64,000 bases of DNA from Zoogloeaceae bacterium (GCA_024235655.1 JACKLY010000001.1:744001-808000); one strand, 5' to 3'. Shown: positions 41,380 to 50,350, counted from the stretch's first letter. Program-made: numbers and translations. The notes: generated by a model not told the origin, from the sequence alone.

Positions 41380-41838
41380 CTACCTGCTTCTTTCTTCGAG
41401 CTTTCGCTTAACAAAAGCACCGCTGCGAAAAACCGTGTCAAAACACTGAGTCATTTTTGTATCTACGAGTTCGGATACCTTTTTGGATTTAGCGGCATTG
41501 TCAACCTCATCTAGGAACTGAACACGTGCCTTCTCGATTTGTGCCCTGAATAGTTCTTTGTCTGGTGAGAAGTTGAGGCCCATTTTCATGTGATGTTCAA
41601 GCTCCCGGGTGTTTTCCCTTTCTCGCTCAGCGTAGTCGGGGCTCCCTTTATTCTGCGACGAGCGCATGATCCAGTAGTAACCTGCACATTGTGCATGCTC
41701 TGCTGCGAGCTGAGTTTGCTCCGGGTCGCCGGGAGCAAAAGAGTATGTTTCTGCGTATTTCTTTAAGGCGAAATAGGCGATTCCGGATGCGATGGCGATA
41801 AGGCAAAATGCTATGCCGATGCGTTTGAGCCAAACCAC
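41380..41838 (-). CDS. small membrane-anchored cassette protein
   Basis: 152 residues from a GTG at 41838 (MVWLKRIGIAFCLIAIASGIAYFALKK), one N-terminal membrane segment at about 6-26, then a helical periplasmic or cytosolic region with two cysteines (EHAQCAGYYW, MTQCFDTV). Family not recognised. The start codon lies 7 bp from attC f, consistent with a cassette gene. Confidence 0.65.
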   Translation of the reverse strand: MVWLKRIGIAFCLIAIASGIAYFALKKYAETYSFAPGDPEQTQLAAEHAQCAGYYWIMRSSQNKGSPDYAERERENTRELEHHMKMGLNFSPDKELFRAQIEKARVQFLDEVDNAAKSKKVSELVDTKMTQCFDTVFRSGAFVKRKLEERSR

Positions 41839-41844
41839 GATGAC

Positions 41845-41907
41845 CTCTAACGCTGTAGCTCACCGGGAGGCCGCTTGCGGACGATCCGGTGGAGCGGAAT
41901 GTTAGGT
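41845..41907. repeat. attC site f
   Basis: 63 bp between CTCTAAC (41845-41851) and GTTAGGT (41901-41907), with internal pairing of GCTCACCGG with CCGGTGGAGC and a GGCCGC-TT-GCGG centre. One core position differs from consensus. It lies between two divergently oriented cassette genes. Confidence 0.8.
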
Positions 41908-41933
41908 GCCGAGCGCACCGGAAAGAAAAAAAC

Positions 41934-42236
41934 ATGAGCCACCCGATATACAGGCATGTGGGCAGCCCAATCACGCGACTGATCGAAGAATGCGCCGAAT
42001 TGCAGCAGGCGCTATGCAAGGCGGAGCGGTTTGGCTGGTTCAACTACCACCCAGACCGACCGGAGCGCACGAACATGGATGACGTGCGGGCCGAAATGGA
42101 CGACGTTGTTGAAGCGATTGAGCGGATGCAAGAAGACATGCGGCAGATTCGACATGAACATTTCAAGGCATCTAACGTGCAAAGTAAATGGCGTGCCGCT
42201 TGCGGCACGTCCAAGCGCCTGAAAGGCGCGGTTTGA
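41934..42236 (+). CDS. MazG-like nucleotide pyrophosphohydrolase domain protein (reversed cassette)
   Basis: 100 residues from ATG 41934. It carries the MazG-type metal motif EExxE (LIEECAELQQAL) and ExxD (EMDDVVEAIERM), so an NTP pyrophosphohydrolase-like role is likely. It is the only cassette gene on the plus strand, reversed relative to its neighbours. The coding region runs into attC g, which supplies the last ~20 codons (SNVQSKWRAACGTSKRLKGAV) and the stop. In-frame upstream codons are not needed. Confidence 0.72.
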   Translation: MSHPIYRHVGSPITRLIEECAELQQALCKAERFGWFNYHPDRPERTNMDDVRAEMDDVVEAIERMQEDMRQIRHEHFKASNVQSKWRAACGTSKRLKGAV

Positions 42237-42250
42237 CTAGTATGTTGGGC
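42170..42250. repeat. attC site g
   Basis: 81 bp with perfect cores ATCTAAC (42170-42176) and GTTGGGC (42244-42250) and central hairpin CGTGCCGC/GCGGCACG. Nearly identical to site b. It belongs to the first cassette beside the intI remnant. Confidence 0.85.
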
Positions 42251-42251
42251 G

Positions 42252-42515
42252 TCATTTCGATGCTGTCGGGTTGTGCCTTGGCGCTGGAGAGTCAGTGCAA
42301 GCGCAAAAAGCGGAGCCGTCTGTGGGATTTTGAGTTCCGTCAATTGAGCGACCAGCGGTGCCTACGGGGGCAGATAGATAACGCTTTCCCACTGATCGGC
42401 AATGCTCTTCACAGGAATTGGCCTCCAACGATGAGTAGCGCACCGTCAGCAAGTAAATCCCAATTCCTGCGAGAAGGAATGCACCGACAATCAGTGTGAT
42501 GGATAGTCGGCTCAT
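42252..42515 (-). CDS. small membrane protein in the first cassette
   Basis: 87 residues from ATG 42515, with one hydrophobic segment (LSITLIVGAFLLAGIGIYLL, about residues 4-23) and a short domain with cysteines (SCEEHCRSV, FCACTDS). Family not recognised. The stop is 2 bp from attC g; the start is 15 bp from the cassette core GTTGGAC at 42536-42530. As the first cassette it would be the best expressed from a Pc-type promoter. Confidence 0.6.
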   Translation of the reverse strand: MSRLSITLIVGAFLLAGIGIYLLTVRYSSLEANSCEEHCRSVGKRYLSAPVGTAGRSIDGTQNPTDGSAFCACTDSPAPRHNPTASK

Positions 42516-42529
42516 TTGGTTGCCTTTGA

Positions 42530-42613
42530 CGTCCAACTAAAAATAGGCGCCAAAAGTGGCGGATATTCCGGCGCTGTGTCCAATAAGCTGGCGGTGCGGT
42601 CCGGTGAAAAGCC
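42530..42613. other. presumed attI region
   Basis: GTCCAAC at 42530-42536 (GTTGGAC in cassette direction) is a consensus recombination core between the first cassette and the intI promoter. The 77 bp to its right have no gene and would hold attI in the standard layout. No convincing Pc promoter was found here. Confidence 0.5.
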
Positions 42614-42642
42614 TTGCGTTGCATGTGTCTTTGGCATATAAC
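42614..42642 (+). promoter_or_regulatory. intI promoter
   Basis: TTGCGT (42614-42619), 17-bp spacer, TATAAC (42637-42642), reading towards the intI remnant at 42676. The -10 box is overlapped by the LexA box, as in SOS-controlled integron integrases. Confidence 0.65.
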
Positions 42643-42658
42643 TGTATAACCGTACAGT
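42641..42658. promoter_or_regulatory. LexA (SOS) box
   Basis: ACTGTATAACCGTACAGT fits CTGT-N8-ACAG exactly and lies 17 bp before the intI remnant start. SOS control of intI through such a box is established for integrons (family knowledge). Confidence 0.8.
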
Positions 42659-42675
42659 AATAAAATTCCGACAAA

Positions 42676-42900
42676 ATGGACACGCTAAATTCTTCGGCAA
42701 AGCCTGCACTCAAGCTGCTTGAGCAGGTTTGCCATGCCATCCGCGTGGGGCATTGCAGGATACTGGCGGAGTGAGCTTATGTCTATTGGATATTCCGCCG
42801 TGTCCGTTTCAACGGGGCTTCCGTCACGGGAGGTGCGGTGCCGGCAGATTGGCATTTCGTCCGTAATACCGTTCACTTTTATTCATCTTTCCAGCGCTGA
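42676..42900 (+). pseudogene. intI: integron integrase (intI) N-terminal remnant
   Basis: The frame from ATG 42676 reads MDTLNSSAKPALKLLEQVCHAIRVGHCRILAE, then TGA at 42772-42774, then AYVYWIFRRVRFNG in the same frame up to a TGA at 42898-42900. LKLLEQVCHAIRVGHC and AYVYWI...RFNG align with the core-binding start of IntI proteins (LLDQVRERIR..HYS, TEQAYVYWI..FI.FHG). All catalytic residues of the tyrosine recombinase are missing; after about residue 50 the similarity ends and copy 2 of the 91-bp repeat begins. Confidence 0.75.
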
Positions 42901-42962
42901 TGTATTCTTGGTTGAGCGATTATTTCCTGCAAAAATCAGCTAAAAGAATCAATAAATGTGAA
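42872..42962. repeat. ~91-bp repeat, copy 2 (right edge of integron region)
   Basis: Starts TTCACTTTTATTCATC and ends AATAAATGTGAA, giving imperfect terminal inverted repeats. Its first 23 bp are identical to copy 1 at 35961. It begins inside the residual intI frame and marks the point where the integrase gene is lost; the glyQ region follows directly. Confidence 0.7.
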
Positions 42963-43105
42963 CAATCGGCAGGCGTTTCACCGGCGCTTCGGCGTTGTTT
43001 TCAGTTTCTGCCCCCGCTCTTACCCCTGCCTGCAAGCCGCAAAAGCCGGCGAAACCTAGTAAAATCAGGCCTTTTGAAATTCGGGAAAGCCCCGGGAATC
43101 GATCT

Positions 43106-44004
<899 letters not shown>

Positions 44005-44005
<1 letters not shown>

Positions 44006-46089
44006 TGAACAAGACACTACTCGTTGAACTGCGTACCGAAGAACTGCCGCCAAAGGCGCTGGCGAAACTTGGCGAAGTCTTTGCCGCCGGCGTACACGCC
44101 GGGCTGGCCGACCGCAATCTGGTGCAGGCCGGTGGTGAATACCAGTGGTTTGCCACGCCAAGGCGCCTGGCGATTCAGGTGCCGGCCGTGCTGGCCGAGG
44201 CGCCGGATGCCAAGGTGCATGAGAAGATCATGCCGGTATCGGTGGCGCTTGATGCGGCCGGCAATCCGAGCCCGGCGCTGCTCAAGAAACTTGCCGGCAA
44301 GGGTATTCCCGAAGCCGCCATTGCCAGTTTCGAGAAGCGCATGGACGGCAAATCCGAAACCTTCTTTTACGAAGCCACGGTCAAGGGCGTCAAGCTGGCC
44401 GAAGTGCTGGCGCAGATCGTTGGCGATGCGCTGAAAAAGCTGCCGATTCCGAAGGTGATGCGCTGGGGTGATTCCGACGTGCAGTTCGTGCGCCCGGTGC
44501 ATGGGCTGATCATGCTGCACGGTGCCGATATCGTGCCGGGCGAGGTGCTCGGCCTGCAGAGCGGCAATACCACGCTCGGCCATCGCTTCCTGGCCGACGG
44601 GCCGCTGACCATTGCCTCGGCCGAAGAATACGAGAGCAAGCTGGAAACAGCCGGCAAGTCGATTGTTTCCTTCGCCCGCCGCCGCCAGATGATCGCCACG
44701 CAATTGCAGGCCAAGGCCGATGAACTGGGTGCGCAGGTCAAGTTGATCGATGCCCTGCTCGACGAAGTGACGGCGCTGGTGGAATGGCCGGTGGTTTATG
44801 TCAGCGAGTTCGAGGCTGAGTATCTCGAAGTGCCGCAGGAATGCCTGATCCTGACCATGCAGGCCAACCAGAAATACTTCCCGCTGTTCAATGCCGACGG
44901 CAAGTTGCAGAACCGTTTCCTGATCGTCTCCAACATGGCGGTGGCCGACCCGAAGAACATCATCGAGGGCAATGCCCGCGTGGTGCGGCCAAGGCTGTCC
45001 GATGCGCGCTTCTTCTTCAATCAGGATCGCAAGCACGGTTTTGCCTCACGCGCTCTCAAGCTTGGCTCGGTGGTGTATCACAACAAACTGGGTTCGCTTG
45101 GCGACCGGGCGCATCGCCTGAGCCAGCTGGCCGGGCACATTGCCGGCAAGCTGGGTGCGGATGCCCTGGTGGGCGGCCGGGCCGGTCTGTTGTGCAAGGC
45201 CGACCTGCTCACCGACATGGTTGGCGAGTTTCCGGAATTGCAGGGCATCATGGGGCGATACTATGCGCAGCATGAGGGCGCCTTGCCGGAACTGGCCGAG
45301 GCCATGGAGCATCATTACCGGCCACGCTTTGCCGGTGATCTGCTGCCGGCTGGCAATATTTCCTGTGCCGCGGCACTGGCCGACAAGCTGGATGCACTGG
45401 TCGGCTTTTTTGGCATTGCTCAGGTGCCCACCGGCGACAAGGATCCCTTTGGCCTGCGCCGCGCGGCGTTGGGTGTCTTGCGCATCCTCATGGAAAAGCC
45501 CCTGCCACTCGATCTGGCTGAACTGATTGCCGAAGCGGCCAAAGGCTTTCCGGCCAATCAGCTTTCGGCTGAGGGATTCGAGGCGCAGGTTCACGACTTC
45601 ATGCTCGACCGTTTGCGCGGCTATCTGCGCGATGCCGGGCATGCGCCGGATGCAATCGAGGCCGTGCTCGCACAGCGCCCGACGCGCATTGATCTGGTGC
45701 CGGCCAAGCTGGATGCCGTGAAGCAGTTCGTGGCGCTGGATGCCGCACAGGCACTGGCTGCTGCCAACAAGCGGATCGGCAATATCCTGAAGAAGGCGGA
45801 AGGCGCCATCCCCGAGCCGGATGTTGCCCTGTTGCAGGAAGCCGCCGAGAAAGCCCTGTTCGAGCGCGTGGTGATGCTCGCGCCGCTGATCCGTTCGCAC
45901 GTGGCCAATGGCGATTACAGCGACGCACTGCTGGCCTTGGCCGAGGTGCGGGCCGAGGTGGATCGTTTCTTCGATGAGGTGATGGTCAACGTCGATGAAC
46001 CACTGACCCGCGCCAACCGGCTGGGCCTGCTCAATGCCCTTTACGAGCAGCTGAACGCCGTGGCCGATATTTCCCGGTTGGCCGTATGA
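44005..46089 (+). CDS. glyS: glycine-tRNA ligase beta subunit
   Basis: 694 residues, normal for GlyS: MNKTLLVELRTEELPPKAL start, WGDSDVQFVRPVHGLIMLHG, LTMQANQKYFPLF, LSDARFFFNQDRKHGF and a C-terminal anticodon-binding-like helical domain. It provides tRNA recognition for the GlyQ subunit. The start overlaps glyQ and the end overlaps gmhB by 4 bp, so glyQ-glyS-gmhB-plsC-ygjP form a compact operon. Confidence 0.97.
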
Positions 46090-46625
46090 AGCTTGTCATT
46101 CTCGACCGCGATGGCGTGATCAATTTCGACTCGGCGCAATACATCAAGTCGCCGGCGGAATGGTTGCCCATCCCCGGTAGTCTGGAAGCCATCGCCCGGC
46201 TCAATCAGGCCGGCTACAAGGTGGTGGTGGCAACTAACCAGTCCGGCGTCGGGCGTTCGCTGTTTGACATGGATACGCTGAACGCCATTCACGACAAGAT
46301 GCACAAGTCGGCCGCTGCCGTTGGCGCACATATCGACGCCATTTTTTATTGCCCGCATGCGGCTGATGAAAACTGTGGCTGCCGCAAGCCGAAGCCCGGC
46401 ATGTTTGAGCGCATCGCTACCTGTTTCAATACCGATTTTGCGCAGGTGCCGGCGGTAGGTGATTCCCTGCGCGACCTGCAGGCCGCCGCCGCCACCGGTG
46501 CCCGGCCGATGCTGGTGCTGACCGGTAAGGGCGAAAAGACGCAGGCCGACGGCAACCTGCCCGAGGGCACGCTGATCTTTGCCGACCTTGCCGCAACCGT
46601 TGACCACATTCTGGCGGCTGAATGA
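46086..46625 (+). CDS. gmhB: D-glycero-beta-D-manno-heptose 1,7-bisphosphate 7-phosphatase
   Basis: 179-residue HAD phosphatase with nucleophile motif LVILDRDGVINFDS, threonine motif VVVATNQSGVGR, the GmhB zinc loop YCPHAADENCGCRKPKPGM, and acidic motif VGDSLRDLQAA. It makes heptose 1-phosphate for lipopolysaccharide inner core. Coupled to glyS (4-bp overlap) and plsC (4-bp overlap). Confidence 0.95.
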   Translation: MKLVILDRDGVINFDSAQYIKSPAEWLPIPGSLEAIARLNQAGYKVVVATNQSGVGRSLFDMDTLNAIHDKMHKSAAAVGAHIDAIFYCPHAADENCGCRKPKPGMFERIATCFNTDFAQVPAVGDSLRDLQAAAATGARPMLVLTGKGEKTQADGNLPEGTLIFADLAATVDHILAAE

Positions 46626-47377
46626 ACCTGATCCGCTCCCTGCTGTTCATGCTCGGCGTGTCGTTGTGGACCATCGTTTTTGGTTCCGTCTTGCTGGTGA
46701 GCGGCTTCATTCCCTTGCTCGTGCGCTTTCGCATTGTCTGGTATTACCGGCGTGGCTTCATGTGGCTGATGCGGTATGTGCTCGGCATCACCCACGAAAT
46801 CCGCGGGCGGGAAAACTTGCCGGCAGAACCTTCGATCATTCTCGCCAAGCATCAATCGGCCTGGGAAACTGTGGCCTTGCAGGATCTGGTGCCGGAGCGA
46901 ACGTATTGCGTCTTCGTGCTCAAGAAAGAGCTGATCCGCATGCCTTTCTTTGGCTGGGGGCTGGCGGCACTGCAGATGATTTCGATTGATCGTGCCGCCG
47001 GACGCGAGGCGCTGAACGAGGTTGTGCAGCAAGGGGAGGATCGTCTGCAGCAGGGTTTCTGGATCATCATCTTCCCGGAAGGCACACGTGTGGCGCCCGG
47101 TGAAACTCGCCGCTACAAGTCGGGCGGTGCCTATCTGGCCGCACGGACCGGAACCAAGGTGGTGCCGGTGGCGCACAATGCCGGCGAGTGCTGGCCGCGC
47201 AACAGCTTCATCAAGCGACCGGGGCATGTCACGGTCAGCATCGGGCCGGCGATCGAAACCACCGGCTTGAGCCAGGACGAGATCAACGTACGTACCGAGG
47301 CCTGGATCGAAGCGGAAATGCGCCGTATTTCTCCGCATCGCTACCGGGATGGCATTGGACACCCAGCCGCAGCTTGA
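46622..47377 (+). CDS. plsC: 1-acyl-sn-glycerol-3-phosphate acyltransferase
   Basis: 251 residues with an N-terminal membrane segment (about 10-32) and the acyltransferase motifs AKHQSAWETVAL (HX4E variant of HX4D), then SIDRAAGREAL, IIFPEGTRVAPGE and VPVAHNAGECWPRNSF. It converts lysophosphatidate to phosphatidate at the inner membrane. The histidine block reading HQSAWE instead of HxxxxD is seen in related beta-proteobacterial enzymes from memory. It overlaps the following gene by 29 bp. Confidence 0.92.
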   Translation: MNLIRSLLFMLGVSLWTIVFGSVLLVSGFIPLLVRFRIVWYYRRGFMWLMRYVLGITHEIRGRENLPAEPSIILAKHQSAWETVALQDLVPERTYCVFVLKKELIRMPFFGWGLAALQMISIDRAAGREALNEVVQQGEDRLQQGFWIIIFPEGTRVAPGETRRYKSGGAYLAARTGTKVVPVAHNAGECWPRNSFIKRPGHVTVSIGPAIETTGLSQDEINVRTEAWIEAEMRRISPHRYRDGIGHPAAA

Positions 47378-48107
47378 TCTGCCGCTGCCCGGCGTGGCCC
47401 TGGCGGCAGGCGAGGAGCCGCGCCGCATCACCCTGGGCGACCGCATTGTTCCCTATCTGCTGCGGCGCGGTGCTCGCCGCACCATCGGCTTGTCGATCGA
47501 CCATCGCGGCCTGCGCGTTGGCGCACCTCGACGCACTTCGCTGAGCGAGGTCGAGGCGCTGATCCACCGTCATGGTGACTGGGTGGTGGCCAAGCTCGAC
47601 GAGTGGCGCACGCGGCGCCGCCCCGAAATCCTGCAGATCAAGGATGGGTTGCGCATTCCCTTTCTCGGCGGCGAACTCGATATCCGTCTGGCTGTGGGGG
47701 CCAACAAGGCAATCTGGGGCACCGGCACGCTGACACTCTGCATGAAGCCGGGGGTGGCACCGGGGGTGGTGCTGGAAAAGGCATTGCGTGCGCGCGCACG
47801 TGAATATTTCGACACGAGAATGCAGGTGTTTGCCGGTGTTCTTGGTGTTGCACCGCCGCCGCTCGCGCTATCGTCGGCGCGCACCCGCTGGGGCAGTTGC
47901 AGCAGCCGCAGCGGCATTCGCCTCAACTGGCGGCTGATCCATTTTCCAGAAGCAATCATCGACTACGTGGTAGTGCATGAGCTGGCTCACCTGCGCCACA
48001 TGAACCATAGTGCGCGCTTCTGGTCTCTGGTTGAAGTGGGTTGCCCGGATTACCGTGCGGCCCGGGTCGAACTGCAACGCCTGGCGGCCCATATCCCTCA
48101 CTGGTAG
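47349..48107 (+). CDS. YgjP-type (DUF45) metallopeptidase-like protein
   Basis: 252 residues with the WLM/YgjP motif YVVVHELAHLRHMNHSARFW, where HExxH plus the distal His bind zinc, and the upstream SARTRWGSCSSRSGIRLNWRL. Soluble; substrate unknown. The ATG lies 29 bp inside plsC, consistent with tight coupling in a cell-envelope/tRNA synthetase operon. Confidence 0.92.
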   Translation: MALDTQPQLDLPLPGVALAAGEEPRRITLGDRIVPYLLRRGARRTIGLSIDHRGLRVGAPRRTSLSEVEALIHRHGDWVVAKLDEWRTRRRPEILQIKDGLRIPFLGGELDIRLAVGANKAIWGTGTLTLCMKPGVAPGVVLEKALRARAREYFDTRMQVFAGVLGVAPPPLALSSARTRWGSCSSRSGIRLNWRLIHFPEAIIDYVVVHELAHLRHMNHSARFWSLVEVGCPDYRAARVELQRLAAHIPHW

Positions 48108-48136
48108 CTCTCGCTGCCCCATTTTCAGGAGAAGAG

Positions 48137-48523
48137 ATGCGCATCCTGCATACCATGATCCGTGTCGGCAATCTCGATCGGTCGATTGCCTTTTACAGCG
48201 AAGTCCTTGGCATGAAGCTCCTGCGCCGTCAGGATTATCCCGAAGGGCGTTTTACGCTGGCCTTTGTTGGCTACGGGGAAGAGTCGGAAACAACGGTGAT
48301 CGAGTTGACGCATAACTGGGATACGGAAAGCTACGAGCTCGGCAATGGGTTTGGGCACGTGGCCATCGCCGTGCCGGATGCCGCGGCGGCATGCAATGCC
48401 ATCCGCGAACGCGGTGGCAAGGTGATCCGTGAGGCAGGGCCGATGAAGCACGGCAGCACAGTGATTGCCTTTGTCGAAGATCCTGATGGCTACAAGATCG
48501 AACTGATCGAGCGCAAGGGCTGA
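48137..48523 (+). CDS. gloA: lactoylglutathione lyase (glyoxalase I)
   Basis: 128 residues. The VOC fold with metal ligands His5 (RILHTMIRV), Glu in TTVIELTHNW, His in FGHVAIAV and Glu near the end in YKIELIER; length and motifs match bacterial nickel-type GloA. It isomerises the methylglyoxal-glutathione hemithioacetal. AGGAGAAG precedes the ATG at 48137; it is 29 bp after the YgjP gene and probably in the same transcript. Confidence 0.95.
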   Translation: MRILHTMIRVGNLDRSIAFYSEVLGMKLLRRQDYPEGRFTLAFVGYGEESETTVIELTHNWDTESYELGNGFGHVAIAVPDAAAACNAIRERGGKVIREAGPMKHGSTVIAFVEDPDGYKIELIERKG

Positions 48524-48561
48524 TCGATTGTTTGGCCGAGCGGCAGCACCGGAGTGAAACC

Positions 48562-49254
48562 ATGACCCAGCCTGAACTCAAGGAGATTCGTGCCTGCGTG
48601 TTTGATGCCTACGGCACCCTGTTCGATGTCAGCAGTGTCGCACGCGGTGCGCAGGCGGCACTGGGGCCACAATGGCAGGCGCTCTCCGATTTGTGGCGCA
48701 GCAAGCAGTTGCAATATACCTGGCTGCGCGGCCTGGGCGGACGCCATGCCGATTTCTGGCAGGTGACCGGCGAGGCGCTGGATTTCGCCATGGCCACCCT
48801 GAACATCCGCGACACGGCATTGCGCGAACGCCTGATGCAGCTGTATCTGGAAATTTCAGCCTATCCCGAGGTTCCTGAAACGCTGCAACGCCTGCAGCAT
48901 TCCGGAATGAAGTTGGCCATCCTTTCCAATGGCACACCCGCCATGCTCTCCGCGGCGGTCGACAATGCCGGACTCGGCAGCTGTTTTGACGCGGTGCTGT
49001 CGGTGGAAGAGGTCGGCGTCTTCAAGCCGCATCCTTCGGTCTATCAACTGGCGGTGGATCGGCTGAGCCTGGCTGCCGGGGACATCTGTTTCATGTCATC
49101 GAATGGCTGGGATGCCTTTTCAGCCAAGGCGTTCGGCTTTCACGTGCTGTGGTGTAACCGCTTCGGCCAGCCGCCGGAAAATATTCCAGCCCTGCCGGAT
49201 GCGGAAATTACCGATCTCTCGGTGCTGCCGGAAATTGTCATTCATCCGGCCTGA
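48562..49254 (+). CDS. haloacid dehalogenase-type HAD hydrolase
   Basis: 230 residues: nucleophile Asp in CVFDAYGTLFDV, LAILSNGTPAML, VGVFKPHPSVYQLA, and MSSNGWDAFSAKAFGF, the pattern of L-2-haloacid dehalogenase type II. It probably hydrolyses a 2-haloacid or related small substrate. ATG 48562, 38 bp after gloA. No dedicated partner gene is adjacent. Confidence 0.88.
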   Translation: MTQPELKEIRACVFDAYGTLFDVSSVARGAQAALGPQWQALSDLWRSKQLQYTWLRGLGGRHADFWQVTGEALDFAMATLNIRDTALRERLMQLYLEISAYPEVPETLQRLQHSGMKLAILSNGTPAMLSAAVDNAGLGSCFDAVLSVEEVGVFKPHPSVYQLAVDRLSLAAGDICFMSSNGWDAFSAKAFGFHVLWCNRFGQPPENIPALPDAEITDLSVLPEIVIHPA

Positions 49255-49343
49255 AATGGCCGAAGGTGATGCGCATCAAGGCCGGGGTGGCGGGGTGATG
49301 AGACACTCACCGGCTGTCGTTGATTGATTCTCCGAGGTGCCCG

Positions 49344-49955
49344 ATGTCAGCCTGCCAGTTTCCCGCCTTCTTTGAGCAAGTTCCTTCCATCATCCTGTGC
49401 GATCCGCTGGCGGATTTCCTTGGTGCTGCCGAAGGTGGACTGATCGAATATCACTTTGCCGATGCCGTCCGCCTCGCCGGGCATTCCTGCCCGACCGTGG
49501 CCGGAGCCTGGCTGATGACCACCCGCGCCTTGAAGGCACTGTACAAAACGGAAGTGCCGGAACGCGGCGGCATCAGCGTGGCCTTTGCCGAGAGCCAGTC
49601 CAGCGGCGTTGCCGGTGTCATTGCCAGCGTGTGCACCCTGCTGACCGGTGCGACGGGTGAAGGGGGGTTCAAGGGGCTGGCCGGGCGTTTCTCACGCAAG
49701 GATCTGCTGGCCTTCGATACTGAGCTGCCGGGTAGTGTGCGCTTCATGCGTCGCGATACAGGAGCCGCGGTGAACTGTACACTGGATCTGTCGGCGGTTC
49801 CCGGTGACCCGCGCATGGGCGAATTGTTACCGGCCTTGCTCGGCGGTCACGCCAGTGCAGCCGATGCGCGCCTCTTCGGCGAGTTGTGGCAAGGCCGTGT
49901 TCGCCGCATTCTTGTCGATTTCCATGATGACCCACGCCTGGTGATCATGGCCTGA
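49344..49955 (+). CDS. FmdE-like protein
   Basis: 203 residues. The motif LAGHSCPTVAGAWLMTTRALKAL resembles the N-terminal GH(x)CP region of FmdE-family proteins; the rest (ISVAFAESQSSGVAGVIASVCTLLTGATG) fits the same fold. Cys in GHSCP could bind metal. Function in this organism is not known. GAGGTG precedes the ATG. A stand-alone gene, 89 bp after the HAD gene. Confidence 0.65.
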   Translation: MSACQFPAFFEQVPSIILCDPLADFLGAAEGGLIEYHFADAVRLAGHSCPTVAGAWLMTTRALKALYKTEVPERGGISVAFAESQSSGVAGVIASVCTLLTGATGEGGFKGLAGRFSRKDLLAFDTELPGSVRFMRRDTGAAVNCTLDLSAVPGDPRMGELLPALLGGHASAADARLFGELWQGRVRRILVDFHDDPRLVIMA

Positions 49956-50050
49956 AAACCCGGGGCGGCACGTTGCCTGCGTTTTTGACCCACGAATCCG
50001 CAGGCTCATGGGAAAATGCGCACTTTGTGAAGTTTGTGATGGGGTAAGGA

Positions 50051-50320
50051 ATGACTGAAATCGAAGAACTGAAAGTACGGACACAAATCGCCGGTGCTGA
50101 ATTGAGCCTGGTCGAGCGCGTGCGCTGGGGTATTGCGGTGCTTTCTGCGCTGTATCTCGAAGTGTCCATTTTCAATTCATGGACGATTCCTGTTGCCGTG
50201 GGCATCGTGCTGCTGTTCGTGCTGCCGTACTGGCACCGCAAACGCTATGATCAGGCATGGGATGCCTATGAGAAAGCCACCGGGACCGGAAAATTCGCCG
50301 AGCAGACACCTGAAGCCTGA
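50051..50320 (+). CDS. small two-helix membrane protein
   Basis: 89 residues with two adjacent hydrophobic segments (about 28-42 and 46-60: WGIAVLSALYLEVSIF, IPVAVGIVLLFVLPYW) and charged cytosolic ends. Unknown function. TAAGGA is the likely ribosome site. Followed by a strong terminator. Confidence 0.65.
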   Translation: MTEIEELKVRTQIAGAELSLVERVRWGIAVLSALYLEVSIFNSWTIPVAVGIVLLFVLPYWHRKRYDQAWDAYEKATGTGKFAEQTPEA

Positions 50321-50350
50321 AGCTTTTCAGCACGCGTAGCAAAAATGACA

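Larger units (their letters stand above)
36183..42900. mobile_element. decayed chromosomal integron (intI remnant plus cassette array)
   Basis: Right to left: intI N-terminal remnant (plus strand, 42676-42900), LexA-box promoter, presumed attI, then about eight cassettes whose genes mostly read leftward away from intI. Junctions carry attC-like sites with RYYYAAC/GTTRRRY cores at 42170-42250, 41845-41907, 41284-41366 (split), 38843-38932, 38118-38212, 37201-37281 and 36832-36883. This is the canonical integron layout with a dead integrase. Boundaries left of the toxin-antitoxin cassette are unclear. Confidence 0.82.

Noticed and set aside
41934..42250. MazG-like gene as evidence that the array reads rightward
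   Set aside because: The intI remnant, LexA box and the start-codon spacing of all other cassette genes point leftward; one reversed gene fits a known cassette exception.
42540..42640. Pc cassette promoter on the minus strand
   Set aside because: Only poor -35/-10 candidates were found; not reported as a feature.
42995..43105. N-terminal extension of glyQ
   Set aside because: No similarity to GlyQ; the family start MPTFQEV at 43106 is clear.
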